A stretch of DNA of 64,000 nt from Hyperoplus lanceolatus (taxonomy: Eukaryota > Chordata > Actinopteri > Uranoscopiformes > Ammodytidae): NCBI GenBank assembly GCA_026929865.2, contig CM049416.1:11469501-11533500 (forward strand), written 5' to 3'. The position numbers and the translations under genes are program-made. The notes beneath the pieces were generated by a model, which was not told the DNA's origin, did no database searches, and worked only from the letters and a program-made list of their open reading frames with translations. This document shows positions 50,027 to 60,975 of this stretch, piece after piece. The first letter of the stretch is position 1. Every line of letters begins with the position of its first letter.

Positions 50027-50409
50027 TTAAAGGTGCACCATGCAGATTCAGGAGAGGGGTCTTTTTTTCTTTCTTTTTCTTAACATTTTCAGAGCCCGCA
50101 GGTAGTTTACAAAACCTATTTTTTTCTACATGTAATTCTTATGAATGAATCATTCTATCATCATCGATCAAACCAGGAACCAAATGTGAGACAAGAATAT
50201 ATTTGAAATAAAAATAGTGGGCCCTGCTGCTGTAAACAACAACAACAACAGAGTAACTTTTCAGGAAGCTTTCTAACATATAACAGTGTCCCAGGGATCC
50301 AATTTTCCTGTGATGAAAGTTTGTTTATTCAGCTATGAGAATATACAATATACTTACAACATTTTCACTTCTCTGACACAGCCAAACGTTACAAAGTTCA
50401 CCTTTTTAA
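50027..50409. mobile_element. family-C MITE, copy 3
   Basis: The ends TTAAAGGTGCACCATGCAG and the reverse complement of GTTCACCTTTTTAA are inverted. The interior landmarks (GCTGCTGTAAACAACAACA, CTCTGACACAGCCAAA) are shared with the other family-C copies. Confidence 0.88.
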
Positions 50410-50914
50410 AGCAATGTTACATAGTGTACAGAACATACTAAACATATCAATTATCTGTCAAAGTGCAGCTCTGTCTTTTTTTGCATGACCTTTTTGACTT
50501 TTTTTTCTAAATTATGCATTTCAGTGTGTAGCACAATGAGCAGGTTTCACATGAGAATGTGTTGGGGAGTAGTTGCCAGTAATTGACAAGTGCATAGGTT
50601 ACAGTACGATCCCCACAAAAGGAGAAGCTATATGTGAGGTCGCCACCACTTCACCCATGACAAATGAAAATACAATAGCTACATTCTTTCTGGACCATGA
50701 CAGGTTGTTCATCCTGGGGGAGAAAAGATTACAGTGGGCAGAAAGTGAAAATAACATAAAAGTGTTGTCTTTCTACTGCTGGTTGCAAGTGAACAGGAGC
50801 TTTTTTTTCCAAGAATTCACATTTAACCTGAACGGTTAGTGGTCGTATAGCCGAAGTAACCGCTGTGTCACTTCAGATAAGTGACGTGCACATGTGAAGT
50901 GCTCAACATGAGTA

Positions 50915-51208
50915 GTAGTGGAGCGGCTAAGAGCTTATTTTCGTCAGAATCTTTCAGTTGATGATGCAAGCGTGAAAATTGGCATGACCAGTCTCCATGG
51001 GTCACTTTTCAAGAAAATTGTCCAAAATGTCCGAAATTGTGAATTTGAAAATTTCTCATAGAAATGTATTGTGTTTTTTCATTTAAAAAAAAAAAAATAA
51101 TAAATAATTTTGTCTCAGACAATTTTCAAGGGACCTATGGAGACTACTCATGACAATTTTCACGCTTTTATCACAAATTGAAAGATTGTAGCTCTCAGCC
51201 ACTATAGG
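50915..51208. mobile_element. palindromic MITE-like element
   Basis: The left half (TAGTGGAGCGGCTAAGAGCT, then GCGTGAAAATTGGCATGACC, AGTCTCCATGGGTC) is mirrored by the right half, whose reverse complement reads CTATAGTGGCTGAGAGCTAC, then GCGTGAAAATTGTCATGAG, AGTCTCCATAGGTC. The arms of about 130 bp flank an A-rich centre. Confidence 0.85.
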
Positions 51209-51289
51209 TGAATCATGGGAACAAAGTGCTGTTGAAAAGACACTACCCCATGCAGTAAGAGTGGGAGACCAATCACTATGATTATGATT

Positions 51290-53171
51290 ATAGCTATAGA
51301 AAGGTTGGAAATGTTTGTTGGAAAAGTCTCCACGTCACACTCATTGTACACCTTCTACAACCAGTAGTAACGTACCGCCTGTCTCTCAAACTCCTATTTT
51401 CAGCCTTGATCTTCTTCCCACAAGTGTTGTTGTAGATGCGCTCCTCGCCATCAACCCCAAGTAGTACATGGGAGAGGACAATTTGGACCCGTTTTCAATC
51501 AAGCTTTCGACACATATAATATCAAAACAAATAACCCATATTTTTAATCTTTCCATCTCCTCTGGAATAGTTCCTAAAATTTGGAAAAAAGCTCACGTAA
51601 TTCCTTTACATAAAGGTGGTGACAAAAATAATCTTAATAACTACAGGCCAATTTCCAAACTCCCATGCCTGGCAAAAATTCTAGAATCACTTATTAATAA
51701 TCAGTTAAAAACATTTCTAACTAGTGCTTCCATTTTGAGCCCATTCCAATCTGGTTTTAGGGCAGGTCACAGTACTGTCTCTGCTGTGACTTTGGTTGTA
51801 GACAACATTGTTACAGCATTAGACAAGAAAAAGCACTGTGCAGCACTTATTATTGATCTTTCAAAGGCCTTTGATACTGTTGACCACCATTTGCTTTTAC
51901 AGAGGCTGCATGACATTGGCTTTGATCATTCTGCATGTAGCTGGTTTAGGGATTATTTCTCTGATAGACAGCAGTCAGTTAAACTCGGAAGATACCAATC
52001 TGAGTTTTTAACTGTTACAAATGGTGTCCCACAGGGCTCAATTTTAGGTCCAGTTCTTTTCACAATTTATATAAATAATATTGTTTCATCGCTAAAAAAC
52101 TGTCACGCCCATCTATATGCTGACAATACAGTACTGTATTGCATTTCCGATTCGGTGCACCAATCTATTCAGAACCTACAAAGCTCTTTTAACACCCTGC
52201 AGGACTGTCTAGTGGACCTCAGGCTGGTTCTAAATACAGACAAAACCAAATATATGTGTTTCTCCAGAGCAAGAACTTCAAATTTGAATGATTTTAATAT
52301 TTTTTACAAATAATGGATTTTTAATTAAAAGAGTCACAGAGTACAACTATCTTGGCATCTGGTTAGATGATAAACTCACTTTTAATTTTCATATAAACTA
52401 CGACAAAAAATTGGCTATTTTTATAGGAACAAAACCACCTTCCCTTTATTTAGTAGGAAAAGGATTATTGAGGCAGTTTTCATGTCTGTCCTTGATTACG
52501 GTGATGTGGTTTACCGGCATGCATCACATTCATGTCTTAAACTCCTGGACTCTGTTTTTCACTCTGCTTTACGGTTCATCACAGGAGATGCTTATGATAC
52601 ACAGCATTGTCTTTTATATGAAAAGGTTGGGTGGTCCTCCCTTAAAGAGAGACGTGACGCACATTGGCATGTTTTTATTTACAAAGCCTTGACCGGGAAG
52701 CTTCCTCGTTATTTAACAGAAATGCTGCAAATCTCAGATGGGCTTTATCAGACCCGCTCCACTGACATGCTTATGCTTTATGTCCCACAAGCCCGGTCTG
52801 AGCTGGGAAAGACAGCTTTTAGCTTCAGTGCCCCCGACTCCTGGAACAACTTACAGCAACAAATTAAACTAAATAACTTCATATCCTTTAACCAATTTAA
52901 ACAAACTATCTTAAATCTGCCAAACTCTACCTGTAACTGTTTTAATTAAGCTATATTGTACTTTCACCCGTTAAATTTTAATTGCTGCCACTTAATCTTC
53001 ACCACTGTGTAAATGTTTCAATTGTTTTTCTCTTCACCTGTTGTTGTGTATTTGATGTATTTGCGTTGAATATTGTTTATGTATTGTTGTTTTTCCTTTG
53101 AATTTGTTTGAACTCGACGTCATTGAAAATGAGGGTCACCCCTCAATTGGTCTCTCGAGGATAAATAAAAG
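51290..53171 (+). mobile_element. dead CR1/L2-like (Jockey-superfamily) LINE, 5'-truncated
   Basis: Reverse-transcriptase and C-terminal parts are visible in successive frames. 51468-52313 covers NYRPISKLPCLAKILESL, FRAGHST, LSKAFDTVDHHLLL, GVPQGSILGP and YADNT. 52288-52490 continues in another frame (TEYNYLGIWLDDKL). 52482-52949 returns to the first frame. The catalytic YADD is YADN and there are two frameshifts, so it is inactive. An in-frame stop precedes 51468, and the endonuclease domain is missing. The 3' end (GAGGGTCACCCCTCAATTGG, then GGATAAATAAAAG) is intact and directly abuts a DNA element. Confidence 0.9.
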
Positions 53172-54110
53172 TTAAAGCTGCTACGAGTAAGTCGGCACGT
53201 TGGCGACACCTTTGAACACAAGCGGTAGTATTATTACGACGCCAGCTGTCGTGAAGCTGTTTTCTAGCTCGTGCAGGGAGTGCAAGATTCAAATAATCAG
53301 GAAGCAATATGGTGCGTGGCGTGTCCGTGTGTTGAAAGTGTGAGGGCACCGGACTCTTTTCGGCTCCGTGAGTCTATGGGTGACACAGCATCAACTAATG
53401 CCAGTAAGTGCTAAACACACCTGATTGCAATGAGTTGATGCATTGTCACCTCTCACGGAGCTGAACGAGTCCCCGTGTCCTCACACAAAGCGAATGAACG
53501 AGAGATGGCAGTTCAGTTAGTATGGATCACGATGAGGTAATGTGTTTATGTTGTAAATAATGACTATTTCCGATGAATAATGGTCATCTGATGATGCTGG
53601 TGAGGCAAAGTAAACTTTGTTTTAGTAGGCAACCGCTCATTCATTTAGGAGTAAACACTGCAGTCTAGTTTCGCTGCGTGAAATTGTGTATACGTTGCTT
53701 GGCAACGCCCTCCCGCCCGACTATCACTCTCCCTTTTAGCTTTTCTTCATTGCATTTTCTTTTTTTTCTTTTATGGTTCAGCCCCGTTATCAGTCATTAT
53801 GACGACAAACAACTGTCTCAAACAAGGCTCCCGCTCCCCTTCCCTCACCTGGAGGGATAGGCTACTCAAATCGCGTTCCTGCGCCGCACTGAAATCTGCG
53901 ACCAATACGGATATGTGACCATAGAGCATGCACGCGTGAACCGAAAATCGGACTAGGTGTACGACCAGATCAAATGCAGTAATAAAAACTATTTAAAAAC
54001 GTCTTTCTTTGCACTGATGGTCTCGTTTGCTGTTAAAGGTAATTTATGATTATCAGAGGAAACATGAGGCTGTTTAAAAGATATTTAAATGTTACTCGTA
54101 GCAGCTTTAA
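53172..54110. mobile_element. family-B DNA element, complete copy
   Basis: Perfect 19-bp terminal inverted repeats, TTAAAGCTGCTACGAGTAA at 53172-53190 and its reverse complement at 54092-54110, enclose 939 bp. Most of the interior is shared with 3366-4138. No transposase is encoded. It starts exactly at the end of the upstream LINE. Confidence 0.93.
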
Positions 54111-54840
54111 ATGAAAAAATAAAAAAAAATTGTGTGGCCAATATGGAACGGAAGGGAATGATTGAGTGAGTGAGTGTGTTAACCGAGAAAGGGAGACAGT
54201 TCATTGGGAATTCTAAGTCCATTCTGTAATTCTCAAGCATTTTCAACATGTGATTATACTGTGTACAGTAGGCCTATATGTGACAAACCTCTGTCAATTG
54301 GCTTCTCTCAGTTTTACGTGAACATGTGTTGAATAGTTGATTACTGCAAGCTCAAGACAGCCGTGCCCGAGATCTCGAAAGCATGCAAATGGCATTAGGA
54401 TGACATATTCTGTTCTTTTCTGTTCAAGACACAGATGGCTGCAAAGATGGTTGCAGGGATATTTGAATAGTGTTGTCATGTTTTTATCCATGGTTTGAAT
54501 GCATTAGTTTGTTGTTCGTTTCACTGCAACCACTGGATTATATGTTGCTCTCCGTGGTGCTGAAATTCTTACAGTATAGCTGCTGCTTGCTGTGGAAGGC
54601 TACTGTTGCAGGGAAGTTAGTATGCCTATACGGTGATATTGTCAAACTGACATTGTCAATTTATCAAAGTGTCTGCAATAGATTCCAACGTAGGCCTACA
54701 CACTGTGTTGTGGTTTCCTCACATCTGCATTAACAATGCATAATCTGTATATCCCTACGGTGTTTTTGTTGACATCTGGTGGCACAAATAAAACATTGCA
54801 TTGTACACCTCCAAACCATCGAGGTCATTGTTACGTCACT
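54111..54840. other. intergenic stretch upstream of pnpla8
   Basis: No exon or element termini were recognised. Confidence 0.4.
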
Positions 54841-54960
54841 TCCTCTCGTCTTCCTGTTTAGTTTTTTTCCCCCTGAACCAGCAGCAACACCATTCTTGCA
54901 ACGTTACTGTACCAGCACATAATTGAATTAAATATTCACCGGCCTCCGCTTTGTACGGTA
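54840..54960 (+). promoter_or_regulatory. inferred pnpla8 promoter and non-coding first exon
   Basis: The sequence ends in a strong donor (TTTGTACG|GTAAGAAGG near 54958). The next exon opens after a pyrimidine-rich TTTTTTATAG at ~57104, so a non-coding exon here is plausible. There is no transcript evidence. Confidence 0.35.
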
Positions 54961-55857
54961 AGAAGGAGAACATTTCTTTATTTAGTGACATTCGTTTAGA
55001 ATTGTAGCATTAGCGCAAACGTTGGGCCAGTAACATCTTCCGGTGTTTACATATCCAGCGGTGTGTTTAGCCCGTTAGCTTCCAAACACTGTGCACCTGA
55101 CGTCAGACGTGTTTGTTGTTAAACAGTTTATGCATGTCAGCTAGCAGCTTCGTCGGATTCAATGCGTTTGAATCCGCTTCATAACGTTGAACCCAGATTA
55201 GCTATCGGTTACCGTAACATTATTTGTGAGGTCTAACAAAATAACGTCAGACGAAGGTCACTAGACCGCCAGTTTGGCTACGTAGGTAAAAGTCAACTAG
55301 TTCATTAATGTAAATAATTGAAATCATTATTTCAAAAGTTTTAAAAATGCCAACACATGGCGAGGTGGATTTTAGGATTTGTTTTTCTGAAGTCGCATTT
55401 TAAAAAGTCAAAATAATCGGTTGTAGGCTATCTATTTTTTTAAATACTTTACCAATGCATATTACAATCCGATATTATTCACACAGCCTATCAAAATTAA
55501 TGAATGTAGTCTTTTTTTCCATCATTTGAAGTAAATCGCATAGTCTTTTCAACAGACCCAACAATTATGTTACAATAAACATCTTGGCAAAAGTGTCCCT
55601 ACCCAAAAAGTAAATGATCTCGTTTTTTCTTCAGTCTTAGTCACTGTAAAATTGGTAATTTTTTCATTCCAAATGGCATTCAAAAGTCTTTCTAACTTTC
55701 GTTAAGCTGTAGGAACCCTGTAGACAGCTGGGTTAACGGCATTTATTTCCGGCGACAGAAAATTCTAAATTCAAAAAGCCACACTTCTCATTTAATGCTA
55801 CTTTAACACTTAGCAAGGTGGATGTCCGTTCAGCGTTATCTGACATGTCACTTTGGC

Positions 55858-56364
55858 TCAAAGGCGAACTGCTTGTCTGAGCAACGTCTTACTTTCGACC
55901 ACGTCCTCCAGCCACTTCTCCCTGAACCGGCTCCTCCCGGGCGCATGCACCAGCCTGTTTGACTCCACTATGAAGCGCACCTCCACGGGCACACTGCTGG
56001 GTTTGACTTTAGATACGTCCACCACAAAGTAGACGCTGGCTGTCCCCTGCACCGGTCTCTGCGGGGTGGGGGTACTGAAGCGAGCCCGGTAGTGATGGAA
56101 GGTGTGATACTCCCACTCGCTGGAATCCAGGAAGTCCAGACTGTAAAGCCAGCAGGGCCGCACCCCCCAGGTCTGAATGTACTCCCTGATCTGATCCAGA
56201 CCCACTCCCACTGTAAAGTCTTTGCAGGCCACCCAGTTGATATTCCTCAGCCCACTGTCAAGAGGGTTATCCTCCTTCGAGACGGTGTCACGGTGTCTGT
56301 CCAGCAAGGTTTTCACAAGCCAAGCTGACTCTGTAGGGATGGATGAATGTTGGTTCTCTGCCAT
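55858..56364 (-). CDS. single-exon ORF, 168 residues, unrecognised protein
   Basis: An uninterrupted frame from MAENQH to a TGA stop, with balanced, GC-rich codon use that looks genuinely coding. I do not recognise the family. Visible features: no signal peptide or membrane segment; a Trp/Tyr-rich core (INWVACKDFTVGVGLDQIRE, VRPCWLYSLDFLDSSEWEYH); a beta-strand-like stretch (TASVYFVVDVSK, VPVEVRFIVESN); and a basic, helical C-terminus (FREKWLEDVVESKTLLRQ). It lies antisense within the inferred first intron of pnpla8. The upstream extension to 56403 begins with a non-ATG codon. It could be an intronless gene, a retrocopy, or the last exon of a longer minus-strand gene. Confidence 0.65.
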   Translation of the reverse strand: MAENQHSSIPTESAWLVKTLLDRHRDTVSKEDNPLDSGLRNINWVACKDFTVGVGLDQIREYIQTWGVRPCWLYSLDFLDSSEWEYHTFHHYRARFSTPTPQRPVQGTASVYFVVDVSKVKPSSVPVEVRFIVESNRLVHAPGRSRFREKWLEDVVESKTLLRQAVRL

Positions 56365-57284
56365 ATTGTCTTTTGTAAGAATAGTAAACAGCACGCAGGG
56401 CACTTGGGAACTGCAGGGTTTCTGTTATTTTCTGAAAGGCGTTGTTGCATCTGTTTTTGTTGTTGTGACAGTTTCTATGGCTACAAGGGATGGGAAGGGT
56501 GTTGGAGCCCTCTGTTGGTCCACTTTTACTTTGCAGTGTCATTTGTTGGCTCTTATAACAAGGTTCTTGTCATTTGTTTGTGTAGCCTACTTGCGTACAT
56601 AAGGGAAAAAAAATACGGTGTCCCCCGTCCGACAGTGCAAAACAGACAAACATTAGACAAATTGTTCAACATTAAAAAGATTCTAGAATAAAACATAAAA
56701 AACATTTTGAGTTTTTTTTTTTTTGGCGTCAGAATAATATGAAATGTCCAACAAAAAACCAATCGATTATAAATAATAAAATGTTTAAAACAATAATAAA
56801 GTGCCACAGTTAGCAATTATAAAAGTGACTAGCGAGGGTGAAAAGTGGCTACTGAGATCAGATTAGAGGTGGGTTACGGAGCAGTCAGTTTAGGGGATGG
56901 GGGCAATATGTTGTCTTCCTTAACTTGGGAACTTGCGATGTGCTCCATTGTCTTTACTTTTTGGAACATGCCTATTGGATTTGGGGTTTAGCACTCAACT
57001 GAGAATCTCAATTGTTGAAGCGCCACCTCCTTTTTTTGAAACTTTTTTTTTGTAGTTTAAAAAAATATATATTTAACTTAATACTTGTTTCCCTTTTTTA
57101 TAGGAAAATGCAGCAACAAATCCAACCTTGTAATAATCACCCTCACAAATGGAACCGATAGTAAAGCCGCTGTAGCCGATGGCAGGTGCTCAGCCAAGAT
57201 GCTGCTTTTATTTACGCCGTCAACGAGCATCGTCTTCAATTTGTCTTTGACTAACTCCCAAGCCCTGCGCTGAGTGAGCCTCGA

Positions 57285-60200
57285 ATGTCTCGAATCAGGA
57301 GCACGCTGGACAGCGTCACCAAGGCAGTAGGCAGCAGTGGCTCTGACCTCATCTCCAAGTTCTCCCGCCGCAAGCCTGGCGCCGCCGCGGTCGATAAAGC
57401 TGAGACCGTAACCCTAAACAACACAGCCACCGAAACCGCCATGAAAGAAGAAGTAGTAGAAGAAGAAGGAGTAGGAGGAGGAATAGGTGTCGAGAGGAAC
57501 ACCACAGAAGAAGACACGGAGAAGGCTTTTGTTGCCGCCAAGATGTCCACCACATCAAATTTGGCTTCAGCAGCAGCCAGTTTATCCGCGCAGAGCTCCT
57601 CCTCTTCCTCGACCGTGGCAAAACAATCTATGCAGCTGTTTCACCCGGCGGCTCTATCCACCAACATTGACGAGACCTACAAAACTGTGGCGCAGCACAT
57701 CAACAGCTACTTTGGCACCAGCACACCAGTGGACGAAGGCAGTGTGCGGCCCCAGCAAAGGGGAAAGGACCCCCCCCAGCTGTTTCAGGGCCCATCCTCA
57801 GCACTGCTACTTGTACAACCGGGGTTCACATTCCTATTTTGTCTCCGGTGGCAGCAGGAGCTAAAAGTATCGAAGCGCCCACTAGCTCTCCAACTTTGTC
57901 AGAAAACCTCAGTCCTCCAGCTTCCACAATTCCTGCAACAGAAGAAGATGCTCAGTCAGTCCCCGTAGTTCCCGCTGCTGCATCCCCTCCAAAAAAAGGC
58001 TTCACCCACTACCTGTCCTACCCCCGGCCCAGCGTCCAGGCCTTTGTCGGCAGCTACATAGCACCTCTGGTCCCCAAGTTCAGAAGTGATTCCAAAAGCA
58101 TCGCCGCCGCCGCTGACAAAGACAAGTCTCCGGTGGTCGCCACGGAAACGCCCACTGTGGACAAAGCAGCCGAAAAGAAGAGTGAAGAGGAGGAAAGAGC
58201 CAAGCAACAGCTGCTGAGTCAGAGAGAAAAGGTCAGGTGCTCAGTTTTGGCAGATCAGACAAACTTGGTATTTTTCCCCATTTTAAAAGGGGCACTCTGC
58301 ATGTAGATTCGGAAAAGGGGGATTTGTTTACATTGGCAGAGCCTGCAGTTACTTCACGAAACATATTTACTCAACGTAATTCTTTCTCACATGTACAAAC
58401 TTTTCAGTTAACTTCAAAAAGTGTTCCAGGGAGTCAATTTTTCCTATGGGTAATTCAGTTGTGCGAATATACCTTAGCAAATATTCACCTCTCTTACACA
58501 CCCAAAGTTACATTGTGCACCTTTTATTAAAAAAAAAAAAAAAAAAAAATCAAATATATTGAAAGTCTGATATTTGTCAGATGGTCCTAATGTTTTGTTC
58601 ATGTTGTGTATGTGTCACACAGATAATAGCCAGGGTGAGTGTTGACAACAGGACCAGAGGCCTAGTGAAAGGCCTGCAGAGAGTCAACGATGTCAAGCTC
58701 CTCACCAGTCGAGTGGAGGAGCTCAGCCGTCACCTCCTGGAGTTCCCTGAGACGCGAGGCGTGGCCATCAAGGTACGTGTTTGTTTGGCGTGTCAACACT
58801 TCAAACCAACAGGCTTTCTAGGTTGAACAGGCATATTGAAAAAAGTTTTGGCTTGTTTACCTGTGAAGGTTTTATTGTACTTTCTTACAGTGACAATGAG
58901 CTTGCATTATCGTCATGAAAACAAATTCAATAATAAGAATTTTTCATGATAATAATTATAATAATTTCCTTTTGTATGTATTTTTTCTTTCTTCCTTGAA
59001 TTATTGCTTGTTTCTTCTCTATTTCTATTCCTGGCTTGTTTTTGTTTGTTTTTTCTATCTTTCTATGAATTTATTTTTGTTTGTCGTTCTTCGTAATATG
59101 ATAAATAGAAAGTAAAACCATTTTTTTACACATGTTTCAAAGTGGACACCCCCTATGTGACCTTTTAGGAGAGAGCGCTGCCTTGTCTACTGCGTCTGCG
59201 CCAAGCCAGAGACATTCCTCTTCAGGCGTCTGTGAGGGAAGCGCTGGCGTTGCTCGGCTACAACGAAGCTGTCAAAGGAAGAGGGATTCGGATCCTGTCC
59301 ATAGACGGAGGCGGAACAAGGTACTACAGCTATTCTAAAAAAAAATCCATTCAACCTGCTTTAACAATAACATTTTTAGTAAGCTGTTCTATGAGTTCAG
59401 GACTGCCACATAGTCACCTACTGAATTTTAAAATGTACCTATTTAAAATCCAAAAAGAAAAAAGTCTCAGAATTGGCTCCACTGTTTGATGTGAGATGTG
59501 ACAAATGATGGGAGAAATTTGGTTCTATTTCACTTCAGACAAATACAAAAAAAAGGTCAACTGCACAACACCACCTATGTAATCTTTAATGCAGGGGATC
59601 AAATATAATGGCTTCTTTTCTGTCAGTCTAATAGTGTTAAAACCTTGTGTATTTTTTGTTGCAGGGGACTGCTGGCCCTGCAGGCTCTGGTGAAACTGCA
59701 GGCCATGACTGGCAAACCAATCCACCAGCTGTTCGACTACATCTGTGGAGTCAGCACAGGTCATTATTTTTATCCGAGTCCCAACACCCGCTTATTTTTC
59801 CTTTTGCTCACCAAATATGTCACACTTGTTTTCTTTTTTACACTTACAGGAGCCATTTTGGCCTACATGCTGGGAATATTTAAGATCCCCTTGGACGAGT
59901 GTGAGGAGATGTACAGGAAGCTGGGCGCAGACGTCTTCAAACAGAACGTCATCGTTGGGACGGTCAAAATGAGCTGGAGCCACGCTTTCTACGACAGCGA
60001 AATATGGGAGAACATCCTCAAGTTAGTCAAGAGCAGTCTTAGTCATTCCTTTTACGATTTACAATTCTCTTCCATCCATGATCCATTAAAGACAGTGGCA
60101 TAGGCCCAGTTTGTCTGTCAAATTAATCCGATCATTTGCTTTAGGGAACGGATGGGTGAGGGGATCATGATTGAGAGTGCCAGGGACCCTCACTGCCCTA

Positions 60201-60651
60201 AAGTAAGTTTTGTGTTTTTTCAGCTCTACAGTGATTAGACAAATCTCTTAATAAACCTAATATGTGTATATATTTTAAATTGTATAAGTGGATATTTAAA
60301 TGCAGCATAGCAATACAAAGAGTCACACAAGTGCTCATTACTCAGATCTTTAATGTAAAAACCAAACCAGTACAAAACAGAGCTTGCTGAAGTGCTATAA
60401 ACATAAAGATGACTTGGAGCGTTCCTCTCTAAATCTGCTCTTTGTACGTCCACCAGGTGTCAGCAGTGAGCACCATAGTGAACAGGGGTTTACCATTGAA
60501 GGCCTTTGTGTTCAGGAACTACAGACTCATGCCGGGAGTGAGGTCCCACTACCTCGGAGACTGCAAATACAAAATGTGGGAGGCCATCAGGGCCTCGTCG
60601 GCCGCCCCGGGCTACTTCCAGGAATTTGTCCTGGGAAGAGACCTCCATCAG
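57285..60651 (+). CDS. pnpla8: calcium-independent phospholipase A2 gamma (PNPLA8), 5' part; C-terminus beyond the window
   Basis: Patatin-type phospholipase of mitochondria and peroxisomes. Coding exons seen: 57285-58231, 58623-58772, 59169-59320, 59665-59759, 59850-60021, 60145-60202 and 60457-60651, with matching phases. The start MSRIRSTLDSVTKAV matches an internal Met region of human PNPLA8; an in-frame stop lies at 57252. The N-terminal third is poorly conserved, then QREK-IIARVSVDNRTRG. The patatin core has the oxyanion-hole GIRILSIDGGGTRG (split by an intron) and the Ser elbow GVSTG. The general-base DGG motif should begin the next exon after DLHQ; it was not found up to 64000. The frame shifts by one at the C8 run (57770-57777), so exon 1 as written is not open throughout. 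Confidence 0.93.
57770..57777 (+). other. frame break in the pnpla8 C tract
   Basis: Upstream of this C8 run the protein reads in one frame; downstream, the conserved reading (PAVSGPILS, later the YLSYPRPSVQAFVGSYIAPL region) is in another. The shift equals a change of one base in the run. It may be a base-calling or assembly error, an allele, or a true lesion. Confidence 0.8.
58283..58530. mobile_element. family-C MITE, copy 4, inside the first coding intron of pnpla8
   Basis: The ends TTAAAAGGGGCACTCTGCATG and the reverse complement of ACATTGTGCACCTTTTATTAA are inverted. The interior GCAGAGCCTGCAGTTA and ACACACCCAAAGTTACATTG blocks match the other copies. It fills about 250 of the 391 bp of this intron. 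A poly-A run follows. Confidence 0.88.
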
Positions 60652-60906
60652 GTATGACATCCAACTGAAAATAATAGTTCTCACTACAGGATACACACAT
60701 GACAAGGCAATAATAAATCTAAAGAAAACAATGAAACTTCCTCAGTGAATTAGAAATTACAATGTTTCGGTACAGGGCTGCAGTTCGCCTCTGTTCCCTT
60801 AGTTGGTGACATGGTCATTTCCTAGAAACCTCAGACGTCTATGCACTTTCACTATGCTAATGCATTGCTTCATGCCAAGGACAGAAGCAATAAACATTAC
60901 ACTGCA

Positions 60907-60975
<69 letters not shown>

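Noticed and set aside
57251-57621. Minus-strand Ser/Leu/Arg-rich ORFs
   Set aside because: Shadows of the pnpla8 first coding exon.
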